A stretch of DNA of 64,000 nt, from contig JAULBX010005553.1 in NCBI GenBank assembly GCA_032358255.1, forward strand, positions 1 to 64,000, read 5' to 3'. The translations under genes were made by a program, and so were the position numbers. The notes beneath the pieces were generated by a model, which did no database searches, had not been told where the DNA came from, and saw only the letters and a program-made list of their open reading frames with translations. The number at the start of each line of letters is the position of its first letter. The stretch's first letter is position 1. Positions 11,701-22,180 of the stretch are shown here, piece by piece. This DNA is from Heterotrichella gracilis (taxonomy: Eukaryota > Sar > Xanthophyceae > Tribonematales > Xanthonemataceae).

Positions 11701-12727
11701 GGGTGGGGGTGGGGGTGGGGGTGAGGGTGGGTGGCCGTATGCAGGGGAGGCAGTGGATGGAGTGCTCTGTCTGGCATTTGCACCACTTCAGGACATTGGC
11801 TGATTGCCTAGATGGAACCGCTGGAATGCTGTGACTAAATCTCTAGTCCCAGGGTACCTGCGGAACAAGTTGGCTGAGCCATCACAGCTGGTGGTGTGAG
11901 TGTAAAAGCAGCATTGATACGTGTGCCATCCTGACTCTCATGGGGGCAGTTCTTCGTCTCGCATCCACTCACTTCTATCCCCACCACCCACCACCCCTCC
12001 AGATTCGCCACACCTACCAGTGGCACATCATCCACCGCAACGACATGGCGCTGCTCATCTACGGGTTCATAAACCCTACAGACCCTCCACTGCTGGCGGC
12101 GGTGGACCTACCGGGGTACAGCCCTGAGAACCCATACCAGGCCACCGACCCAGATGACAGCGCATATGGTACGGACCTACCAGATAACTCTAAACCCTAA
12201 ACCACAAATCCCTACCAGGCAACTGATCCAGATGACAGCGCATCTGGTATGGGACCCTACCAGCTAACCCTAAACCCTAAACCCCTACCAGGCAACTGGC
12301 GCAGATGACAGTGCAATTGGTACGGAACCCTGCTGGCCGATCCACAACCCTGCACCAACGCGGCCCCTCTTGGTCTTGGCTGTGCACCCCTTGCACAGCA
12401 TGTCACCTTAATCCAGTGGCCCATCATGCATCAAAACGCCAATCTTGCACCTAGCATACAGCCACACAGGCACCCTTGCATAACCGCAACCCCCTCCCCC
12501 CCTGCCCAGAGCACTCTGGGCGCCTTTTCAACCGGGAGGAGATGGCCCGCCTGACCGGCATCTGGTCAGCGCTGCCCACCACCGAGGCCGCTGACGTGGC
12601 GTTGCTGGCGTCGGGGAACGTCACCGACTGGCGAGACAGGGCGCTGCTGGAGTTCAGGATCAAGCGCAAACGGGCGCTGCGCAACACCATACACGAGCTG
12701 TGGAACACGATACACGAGCTGCGCTAG
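8713..12727 (+). CDS. SET-domain protein with signal peptide (LSMT-like)
   Basis: Exons: 8713-8865, 9223-9291, 9755-9826, 10018-10062 (tentative, or to 10077), 10228-10323, 10630-10689, 11044-11184, 11510-11698, 12003-12168, 12510-12727; about 402 residues. The SET signature is clear: DMLNHDDNPN near residue 240 matches the NHxxxPN cofactor motif, and NDMALLIYGF matches the catalytic-tyrosine region of the Rubisco-LSMT/SETD3-like group. A C-terminal helical part (RLFNREEMARL ... WRDRALLEFRIKRKRAL) resembles the substrate-binding domain of this group. Family members methylate lysine or histidine using S-adenosylmethionine. Residues 1-26 form a classic signal peptide (MRHPVLAAVLVLVLAALWSV), odd for a family that usually acts in plastid, cytosol or nucleus. 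The substrate cannot be deduced. Confidence 0.8.
9641..9790 (+). repeat. Pseudo-copy of exon 3 start, TTTAGGG-like spacer
   Basis: The first 36 bp of SET exon 3 (9755-9790) are matched without gaps by 9641-9676 at about 31 of 36 positions. The copy even translates in frame (EGNRIAFVPMNC against EGDIIAVIPMNC). The spacer at 9675-9720 is built from degenerate TTTAGGG units, followed by a (TG)n tract at 9730-9750 that leads into the real acceptor. Confidence 0.8.
11697..11730 (+). repeat. G-rich tract at a splice donor
   Basis: Immediately after the donor of SET exon 8 the intron begins with repeated GGGGGT units (GTGGGTGGGGGTGGGGGTG). Four or more runs of three or more G could form a G-quadruplex in the pre-mRNA. 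Confidence 0.5.
12135..12330 (+). repeat. Triplicated exon end plus donor with CCCTAAA units
   Basis: The end of SET exon 9 and its donor (12135-12175) are repeated at about 12213-12250 and 12286-12325, spaced 78 and 73 bp apart. Each copy keeps TACCAGGC..AC....CAGATGACAG and ends in a GGTA donor-like site. CCCTAAACCCTAAAC-type units lie between copies (12190-12203 and 12268-12283). Confidence 0.85.
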
Positions 12728-13820
12728 GGGGGAAGGGGGGGGAGCACGCGGTGTAGGGTGGTGCGGAGACTCACAGGGGCATGCTGGTGAAGGGGGCAGC
12801 GCAGGGGGTGGGAGGGAACACGTTGGGTTGTGGGGAAGTGGGCGGGGGGTCCCCTGTGTTCATATAATGTGTGGCTGGTTCCACCATCAATGTGTCAACG
12901 CGATCCTTGTGGTGATGAGGCTAGGTGGGCTGGAGGGGGGCAGGCAGGGAGGACGCTTTGGCTCTCGTTCGTGAGGGGGGCGGTTCCCGGTGCCGATAGG
13001 TGCAGCAGGGTGGGTGTGGGTGGGTGGGTGGAAGTTCTGCCCAATGTGAATGGCCGACATGCACGCCTCTGCTGCCCACGATACAATCAGCGCATGACAA
13101 CTTATTGTACCATTCGCGATCAACATCAAAAAAGTCAAATGATGTCCAATTCACAGCTTATGTTGCAGTTTCAGTACGGTTATTTGCCACAGCTAAGCCA
13201 CAGCCACTTTAAAAGAGATGATGCATCTTAGACTGAGGCAAGTTTGCACGCTTGCCTGACTAAACCTGTGACCTGGCAGTGAAGAAAGGTGCCCTAGGTC
13301 TGCATGCTCACAAGGACCTGCACCACTGGGTGGACATAGAAGCTGTGTGCCCTGGAATGCCTCTGTGCTGCGCCACTCACCCTCTTTGAGCGCTGGTGGC
13401 AAACTTTGATGTGACTCGTCATGTCATCCGTTATGGGTTGCTTGGTAGTCAGTATGTTGCTGCTCACCTGCTGCTATACCAAAAGCTGTGTCTCTCGAGC
13501 TATAGCCTACAGCAACCCACGCGCCAAGCATACCGCAAAGTCATGGAGCCTGCCCCATACCCTTCAGGACGATCTTGTCAACCCCAGCAAGGGTTTCATC
13601 GGGCAGTGCTAATAACAATAGGCGACAACTTACATACAGTAATGGCTTGCAATTGAATGCGTTATAGGTACACAAACTAGCGCAGCGGTTCAGAAGCAGT
13701 GGCTGCAACTACAAATACACGGGCGGATGCTCTCGATGCGAGGGGGTTGATTGGTACGCCATGCAGCTGGGCACCACCACCCCGCCCTAGGCTTGTCCAT
13801 CGCGTGCGCCTTGCCGCGCA
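12728..13820. other. Intergenic, no gene seen
   Basis: Holds the 3' untranslated region of the SET gene and the promoter of the first GT32 gene. A GGGTGGGTGTGGGTGGGTGG tract lies at about 13010-13030. No convincing ORF. Confidence 0.45.
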
Positions 13821-16154
13821 ATGCCGAACTCAAGTTGGATCAGAAAGGGTCTATCTGTCGTCAACCTGTCGCTCCTGACGTTAGGCCTGGCAGTGGGTTT
13901 GCTTTTGGCGGGCAACTGGTGGCACTTCCACTCCATCGCGAGGCCAGTCAGGGGACCGTCGCTGCACCTGGAGGTCTTCGGTGGTGTGGATAGGTGCAAA
14001 GTGCTCCAAGGGTTGCAGGGGAGACCGCTGGCCAAACGTGAGTGTGCACCCTTCCCACTCCCTAGCGAACAAACACATCCATTGGTTGGGGACCCTACCG
14101 GCGTATCCTCATTGTGTCTTGTTCTATCAGCACCCTCCTTGCAGCAAATGGAAATAAACTCTCTTTTCATGGCTGACAGCGCTCTCGCACGTTTGCAAAA
14201 GATCATCTGCAGTGGCATATGCATGCCTTTGTGCCAGTTTAAATGCATGCATGCATGTGCGCATACGCACTCCAACCCCTACCAGCGGCTCCCAGGTGCA
14301 TTTTGCACTCACTCAAGACATACTATGGTACAATAATCGGACTTTTGATCATATGCGCTGTCTAGCCATTGCCAAGCGTCTTTCTTCACCCCAGGGTTGG
14401 ACCCATGCCATGGCACCCGTGGTGAGCGGCGCGTGGCCTGCCTGTGCGCCGACCAACCCATGGGGTCCTACCAGAAGGACGTGTACAAGCACTGCCGGGC
14501 AGCGGCCTGGTGCCACGGCGGGGGCGAGGGGGAATACATCATGTGCCCCGGCAAACAGAAGCTGGACCCAGGGTCAGGCAGCTGCACCAACGAGAAAATT
14601 CAGTGTACGCCGCAGCACCCTATCTATGTGTACGCCCCACCACATTTGCACGTGCTGCCAGTCCCTCACGGGGTCTCGCCCCTGCAATAGGCACTAGCAG
14701 GGGCAACCATGTACAGGGTCCCAGGGCAACGTCCTGCGGGACTAGGAGTCTATTGCCATGGCTATGTCGTGTGGCAACCCTCTCATGATGCCTTCATAGC
14801 TGCACAACACCCAACGTTGTTTGCTAAAGACCGCCGTCCCTAGACTGTTCACCACCCAACCCCAACCCCACCAAAGCTGCCCCCTCCTCTGTGCAGGCCA
14901 GTGCGACGCCATGCCCCTTGTGCACCGGGTGATCGCCCAGTCCCAGGGCTGCCAGCACCGCAGCACCCACTTCCACGCCGACAGCGGCCTCATCCCCTAC
15001 CACACCTACTTCACGGGCTTCATGAAGCTGGACGACCCAGAGTCGGCGCTGGTTGCGGCCAAGGCCTTTTTGGCCACGCAGAACCTGGTGGTGGCAAGGC
15101 TGTGGGTGTGGACGACCCCAGAGGAGGTACGGTGGAGGCAAAGCAAGGCGGTGGTATGACGCCATGCTTGTGCAATACAGTAAGAATTTTGCAATGGTGG
15201 CCAGTGTGTGAGAGGCCATACATGTGCACTACAGTACAAATTTCGCAACCATTGAGCAGTGTGTGAGTGGCTTGGTAATTGACTAGGAGGCATTCCACAT
15301 ACCTGTATCTACCTGGAGGGCGTGCGATACTGGTTCCAACAAATCAGTGCTAATATTTGCTCTAATCACGTTCTGTTTCAATTTCAATGCAGGTGGAGGA
15401 CCTGTCCAGGCTGCCCCTGTTCCAGCGCTTCCCTGGCGTGCTGTCAGCCCGATCATTCAACTACACGGAGCAAAGGCATGGCACGCCGCTCGAGGGCGAC
15501 GCCTACCTGGGCCAGGAGCGGGTATGGGAGCAGATGCCCACGGCAACCTTCTCCGACGTGGTGCGCGCGCTGCTGCTGCACAACTACGGCGGGGTGTGGA
15601 TGGACAGCGACTCGCTCCTGCTGCGGGATATGGTGCCGCTGCTGCACACTGGCTTCCAGTTCATCCCCAGCTGGCCGGGCGGGGGCCTCAACAGCCACAT
15701 ACTCAGCTTCCATAAGGGATCCCCATTGGCCAAGCGGGTGCTCACCGCCATGCTGCTGTTCCCATACAACAATTGGGGCGCCTGGCCCACCAACGGCTCT
15801 GCGTGGCCTCCCCTGCAGAACTGGGCGTACAACGACCCCCTGTACATGTGGGTGTGGGAGCACAACCACGGCAGCGACCTGGAGGACCAGCTCATGTTCT
15901 TCCCCATGTCGTGGTTTGACCCCACGTGGGCGGGGTGCGTGCACGTGTCCATAGACGAGGCCTTCTCCAACCACTCGGCACACCAGGTGGACTACCAGGC
16001 GTTCTACAGCCACTACGTGTACCACGCGCGCTACCCCACCTACCAGCACAACGAGTGGCGGCGGCCCAAGCGAAACAGCCTCATAGAGGTGGTGCTCAAG
16101 CGGGTGGAGGCGAGGCTGGACCTGGTGGACCAGCAGCTGATGAGCATCTCATGA
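13821..16154 (+). CDS. GT32 family glycosyltransferase, type II membrane (copy A)
   Basis: Four exons (13821-14037, 14395-14604, 14897-15126, 15393-16154) give 472 residues. Residues 10-32 form one uncleaved transmembrane anchor after a short basic tail, typical of a Golgi type II enzyme. Exon 2 is cysteine-rich (CLCADQ ... HCRAAAWCHGG). Exon 4 carries the sugar-nucleotide-binding DxD site YGGVWMDSDSLLLRDM (D290, D292) of the Gly_transf_sug/GT32 fold, then FIPSWPGGGLNSHIL and WFDPTWAGCV. It presumably adds a hexose to glycoprotein or cell-wall glycan in the Golgi; donor and acceptor are unknown. Copy B on the opposite strand at 24557-26818 has the same intron positions and phases. Intron 3 carries a diverged tandem repeat. 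Confidence 0.85.
15170..15275 (+). repeat. Diverged tandem repeat in GT32-A intron 3
   Basis: Two units of about 55 bp, the first at 15170-15213 (GTGCAATACAGTAAGAATTT ... CAGTGTGTGAGAGGC) and the second at about 15225-15275 (GTGCACTACAGTACAAATTT ... CAGTGTGTGAGTGGC), lie head to tail. Confidence 0.7.
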
Positions 16155-18009
16155 GCATCAGCTGGCAGGTGCCGTCATCCTGGCATGGTGAGGGGCGGGG
16201 ATGGAGGGTTTTTGCAGGGTCTTTTGGCTGCCCGCCAAAAACCCATGCTGAGGCTTGTTGACCAATGGTGAGGCACAAACTGCGGGTCTGTCAGTGTAGT
16301 ACTCATAATCCTCTTATGCGTTTATTTTTTCCTTTTGAGGTTTGAAACTGTAGGGTTTGTCAGTACTGAACCTCCAATATGTGTATTGTTTTGCAATTGA
16401 CTGTCATACATTTTAATTTATATCCACTATCACAGCCATCATGGCGATAGGTGGTTGCAGACTTGGTGTAAAAAGGTTTCATTGTTCCTTGGCATTTTCC
16501 CCTGCCAGGTTAGGGCAGGTTATGGTCTTGGCGCAATAGCTGAGCTAGGCGAGTGGCACTTGCGAACTGCCTTGGCAAGTTCCTGCCACAGTGGCAGTGA
16601 GTGGTTAGTGTGGACACTAACCGTGGAAAGCGACCGGTTATCAGGCCAGATTCTGCATTGGTGAGCAACGTAACGCAAGCTCAATTGGCCCAGTTAACGT
16701 TACTTGTGCAACTTTTTTGAAGGTGTTCATCTGAACACGCTTGCGCCTAGACAGGTGCTCAAACAATGGATACCGTATTCGCGTGCACGAATTGGAACAA
16801 GACGCTTTCCCATGTCAAATCCCCTGTCAAACCCTCAACTGACAGGCCCTAGAGGTGTAGCAAGTGACCACAACCTTGGATGACACCTGGCCAGGGAGCT
16901 GCACTATTCTTGTACTGTAACAGCCTGGGTGGTAATTATCATCATATCCACAATTGTACTGCATGGTTAGGGAACGTGACAAGTGAGACATGGAGAGGGC
17001 GTCTGGCAGAACAGCGTTAAGCTATACGAGGTGCAATGCCAGCCACATCCTTACCTTCCCAGTCCGCTTTATGCTTGTATTTAGTCCGAGGGAAGAGGGA
17101 TTTACCATCACACTAGTACTGTCCTTCCTATCACGCGACTGCACAAGGCAGGCATTCTGACACCTGGCGAACCAAAGAATCTTGCCGATTGGTTGTAGCG
17201 AGATCAAGCGAGAATCAAAGGCTTGGGTCACAAATGGAGGTGGCGCGTCTTCCGGGTGTGAGCGCTGCGCAGGACCAGCGGCACGATCTTGCTCTTCGGT
17301 GGGCAGTGGTAGTGGACAGGCTGTGCACCCTTGCCGGGCAGGAGGCGACCGACAGGTAATCCCTTGCACATGTATGCTTATTGCTATTTGTTACAACATT
17401 TCTGCTATTTGTTGCTGTTGCCAACTGTTGCTGTGTAACTCCTGTTGCGGTTTTGCTTTGGGTTCGTCGGGTTACGTGACGTTCTTTGTTTATGGGCGGT
17501 GATAAGCGTGCATTATCCGTTAGTAACCACCTAGCTTCTTGGAGTTAACAGTGGTTTTTTACCTGGCTTTCACGCTCGATTTAGCCACCTCACCATACCA
17601 TCACGGCCGTGGTGGACCTGATATGTAATATGCATAGTTTCACAGCCCGGCGGCATGTGTACATGCCGCAGTTGATGAGTCTTGTCGGCAGTGCACTGCT
17701 GGGCCCCTCCTCTGGGGGTTGGGGTGGTGCTAGGCCGTTCTAGGACTTAGGGTTGAATTTGTTTACTGGATCTTCTATAGGGACTCCAGGCAAGCTGGGA
17801 GGTTTGAGGTTCTGCTATCTAGGGTTTAGGGTCCAGACTGCAAGGTGCGCATGGATACATCCTCCACCAGTGTCGCTAGGGTGTGGCTATTGCCGCAACA
17901 GTGGATGCTGATACCATGTGGGTAAACGTATTCCAACACTGCTCGCCTGCCGCGACCGACAAGGGACCAGCCGCTTGCCCAGCGGGCCCAACTGCAGCTT
18001 GAACTTGCT
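16155..18009. other. Intergenic, no gene seen
   Basis: Holds the 3' untranslated region of GT32-A and upstream sequence of the DUF924-peroxiredoxin gene. Degenerate TTTAGGG units occur at 16343-16357, 17747-17753 and 17819-17832. An upstream first exon of the next gene could lie in 17820-18060 but I could not fix one. Confidence 0.4.
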
Positions 18010-21000
18010 GTGAAGTGCATATTTGCCCAAGTCTCATGCCCCCACCCGGTCCCCCTCTGCAGCTTTGGCTATGTAGAGCTCCAGAAGGAGCTGCGGGCAC
18101 TGTTGGCACCCACCGGCCCGCTGCGCCGCCTGACCCCCGCGGACAATGCGGCCATCGACGAGATCATCCAGTATATGATCAGCGATGACATGGAGAAGGT
18201 GCGGTATGCAAGGCGGGCAGGCAGGTGGCTGCCGCCCGTCCTTGCCATCATGCATCACATTCTGCACACCAATTAAGTACCAGGGCAGCTCTCCTTCTCA
18301 CAAGCATGGATGCATGGCAAGTGGGGGAGGAGAGCTTGACTCCATCCCCATATTGTACAGAACCTTGAGCTATGGTTCGGCAAGGCCGGAGCCACGGACC
18401 GCGAGATCCTGCTGCGCTTTGGCGAGCACGTGACGCTTGCGTCCAAGGGGTTCTACAGCCACTGGGAGGCGGTGCCACGTGGCAGGCTGGCGCTGCTCAT
18501 ACTCATGGACCAGGTGGGGGGGGAATTATCAATTTTTTTTGTTTGTTCTGCATATGTGTTATTCTTCTTTATGTGGTACCTGAAAATGGGTGCACAGCAG
18601 CTGGGGATGAGTGTGCCACCGCAGGGGGTATGCCATGGCCCTACGCATTACAGCACGATCACTGGCTAGCCTTGTCTAACCCACGCGTCCTCTACCGCTA
18701 GGTGTAGATGTACATGTACAGGAGCAGACTTTGCTGTTATAGCGGATGGGCTTCAGTGGGGGGAGGCGATGCGGCCATTTGCGCAGGCTTAGGAAAAATC
18801 TTGCATCAGACTTACAAATGATGCAGGATTTAAATTTGGTAGAGCGCTACAAGGGCCAAGTGTGGTAGAGCGCTACAAACGAGCTGGTCACCGCACCCTG
18901 CAAGCTTTACCTGTGGTGGCAAGCAATTGCTGGTTCTGCCCCATGTGCCCACCATCAGCATATATAGGACCCGCACATACCAGCCCCCACTGTTCCTGCT
19001 GACCCCTTTTCCCCCTCCTGTGCACTCAGTTCCGGCGCAACATCTACCGCAACAGCCCCGAGATGTATGCGCTGGACCCAACATGCGTTGACCTGGTGCT
19101 GAGGACCATTCAGGACAGCGGACAGGTGAAACCCAACACCCTGCGCATTGGCCCACACCCCTTGCCCACTGTGGCGTAGCACTCAGGGTGCAGGGCGAGG
19201 AAATTGACTTGATTTTCTTTGATTTGATCAAGGGCTGCGGACAACACCATGCAATTTCATGTTCAAATTACCCAATATCAACAAGTCCTTAATTAGGCAT
19301 TTTTGGGGTAGTCAATGTCAGATGATACAATGGTGTGCCCCCCGATCCCCACCAGCGCCTGCGCACCCCCCCGCAGGCCTCCTTCGCCGTGATTGAGTGG
19401 GTGTTCTTCTGCCTGGTCCTGACCCACACTGAGGACGTGGTGCTGCAGCGTGAGTGCGTGAGCCAGTGGGACCAGGCGGCAAAAAGGCTGGATCGCGATG
19501 ACCTGCTGCACGTGTTCAGGGAGGTGTTCGTGAGGCACGTCAAAGTGGTGAGTGTGCAGGGTTGAGGGGGTAGGGCGCTGGTGAGGCGCGTCAACTTGAT
19601 GAGTTTCTATAAATTAGGAGTTGAGGTTAGCATGTTCGTGAGGAGCGTCAACATGGTGAGTGTTTAGGGTATAAATGGACAAATATGGAGGTAGGAGTCA
19701 GCTCTAAGGAATTTGTGTGCTGACATGCCCAAGCTCAGCTGGTAATGGTGTTGCTCTCCTCTACCCCATCTGCCTCATATAGTAGTGCAAGACCTTGCAT
19801 CACCCCAACATCACCTGCACATTCTCCGCCACATTCACTATATCCGCCCGCATCTCCCATCCGAGCACTCTTTATTGACCCTTGCAGGTTGAGCGCTTTG
19901 GCTGCTTCCCCCACCGCAACGCCCTGCTGTGCCGCCCCACCACCCCTGAGGAGCAGGCATTCATGGATGATGGGGCGTTCAGATTCGACCTGCCGCTGCG
20001 CAAGCTGCCGGACGGGCGCTTCACATTCATGCCACGCGGGCGCATTGCGGTGAGACGCGGGCGGCGGAGGGTGCAGAGGATGGAAAAGGGAAACATGCTG
20101 ATGCACATGGTCCTTGTGCAAGGATCATCTGTGTTTTTGATGCATGCATGTGGGGTTGTGCCATGCATGTCAATGCTGAATGCAGGAATCCCTGGTTGAA
20201 TCCCTCTGATTGTTTCCCCATGTGAGGGCTGTTTTGGCCATGCTTGCAGCTGCACGCCGCCGTGCACAGTAATGCCATGCGAGCATGACATGTACCTGAG
20301 TCCATCCCCCTCCATTGATCTTGCTTATCGATGTTGCGCAGTGGCAGAAGGCGCGCAGCGCCGTGCGCCGCCACCTCATTGCACGCAAGTTTGGGTTCAT
20401 GCTGACTCAGTCCAGCAGCGGCAGCATGGACGCTGCACTGGCTGAGCTGGAGACTAGCGAGGCCACTCACGGGGACATTGTGGTGTTCACCATAGACGGG
20501 GACCAGGGCACCCCGCCGGAGAACTCCATGTTCCTGCGCGTGGGTGACATGGCGCCAGACTTCAAGGCACAGGTGCGGACGTAAAATCTAGCCCCCAGTC
20601 CTGGCAGGGGTTCCTGGTCAGAGCTGCGCATGTCATGGACTGGCCGGTGTCCGCCTCCACAAATATGCATGCATGGCAATGTGCTTACTCGGGAGCATTG
20701 CTGCACCTGGAGCAAACAACGAGAGATGGCAGGGGAGAGCAGAACATGTAATGTTTTTGCTACAATTGAACTCCATGCCTGTGCCACTGCTGGTATACAC
20801 CTTCATGTCATCTGCTAATATCATCCGCCAGACCCCCAACTTCACATGATTGCTGACATGCCCCTGCAGAGCCAGCTTGGCCCCCTGTCGCTGTATGACT
20901 ACCTTGGCACCGGCTGGGGTGTGCTCCTCACCTTCCCGCCCCTGCCCACGGGTGTGTGCGGCAGCGAGCTAGCAAAGCTGGCGGCGCTGGAGGCGGCAGG

Positions 21001-22180
21001 CCAGTTCAGCAGGCGCAATGCAAAGGTAGGCGCATGGTTGTTCATGGATGCCCAGGTCAGTGGGACCAGGCAGACATCCAGTATTTTGCATGAAGTTGAG
21101 GTTTATTACAAACGATTTGGGTGGCAACGTTTGTCATTTTTCTCAGTGCATGGTCTCATGGGAGCTCCTCCCAAGCGTGCCAGCCAAATCTTGCTGCTCC
21201 TCCTTTCCCCTTCCCACTGTCTGCCTGTCAACAGCATTGGTCACAAGCGCAGGGAACAAATTGGTTTAAATGATTTATGTAAGAGCTATGTACTGAATGA
21301 AGTCATATACATCCCTGACTATGCACATTTCGCCTTTGACCCCACTGATGATCTGCTGCCTTGGCAAGATAGATGCTGAACACACAGAGTGCCGACCACA
21401 ACCTTGAAGCACTATAAGGACTATACTTGGCACGAAACCGCCACCGTGCTAGCCAAGCACACTGCCGCACACACCACAAACCATTACAAGTCATGGCCCC
21501 TAGATATCTCACACCATGTACCAACTCACCTACATGCAGGTGCTGTGCCTGAGCAGTGACAGCACCAGCGGGGTGGTGCGCCGCCTGTCTACCCTGCCGC
21601 CCGACTCCCCCTCCCCCCCACTTGTGCGCTTCCCCTTTGTATTTGACATGGACCAGGAATCTGGCCAGGCACTGGGCATGCTGGAGGCTCACGACCCAAC
21701 CAAGGAGGCGGTAAGACAACCCTACAGAAACCCTAGGGAGAGTTACCAGCAACTGCCCATCAGCTGAATGATCAGCGTAGTTTTTTTTGCGCAAGTATAA
21801 CACCTAAAAGCAGCGCCACAGTTGAGAATTGGCCTGGTAGGTCAGGGCCAATAGGGCGTCACCTGAACACATGTTGCCCAATCATCCCTCAGTGGGTTGG
21901 TGCTAATCTTCCCCTCCACTTTGGCATGCAGCCCTCCAGCTCAAAGTGGGGCCGCGCGGTCTCCGCCGTTGGGAAGTCGCGCGGCGCCATCACTCCCGTG
22001 CGCTCCGTGTTCATTGTGGACCCCCAGCACCGCGTGAGGGCAACCCTGAGCTCACCCGCGGGGGTGGGGCGCAGCCTGGATGAGGTGATGCGCCTGGTGG
22101 ACGCATGCCAGCTGGCACACACGGGAAAAGGCACGCCGGCCAACTGGCAGTACGGTGAGTGGGTGAACGAATATAGATGA
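18010..22180 (+). CDS. DUF924 - 1-Cys peroxiredoxin (Prx6-type) fusion
   Basis: Exons: 18010-18198 (start tentative), 18361-18513, 19030-19125, 19377-19547, 19888-20049, 20342-20572, 20870-21025, 21540-21710, 21932-22180; about 525 residues, in phase throughout. Residues 64-257 match DUF924: LELWFGKAGATDREI, GRLALLILMDQFRRNIYR, THTEDVVLQ and FGCFPHRNALL. Exon 6 then bridges directly into a peroxiredoxin: LRVGDMAPDFKAQ, and FPPLPTGVCGSEL fits PxxxTxxC with peroxidatic Cys near 364. VRSVFIVDPQHRVR and SLDEVMRLVDACQLA follow as in Prx6. The family reduces peroxides; DUF924 has no settled function. The usual Prx6 C-terminus after W(K)xGD is missing, and reading stops at 22180 unless a donor at 22155 joins a last exon near 22775. 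Two abutting genes are less likely because exon 6 spans the domain junction. Confidence 0.75.
19524..19668 (+). repeat. Triplicated exon end plus donor, TTTAGGG unit
   Basis: The end of DUF924 exon 4 with its donor (19524-19553, GTTCGTGAGG.ACGTCAAAGTG then GTGAGTGT) is repeated at 19577-19604 (donor mutated to ATGAGT) and 19633-19662 (intact GTGAGTGT), the last running straight into TTTAGGG at 19662-19668. Confidence 0.85.
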
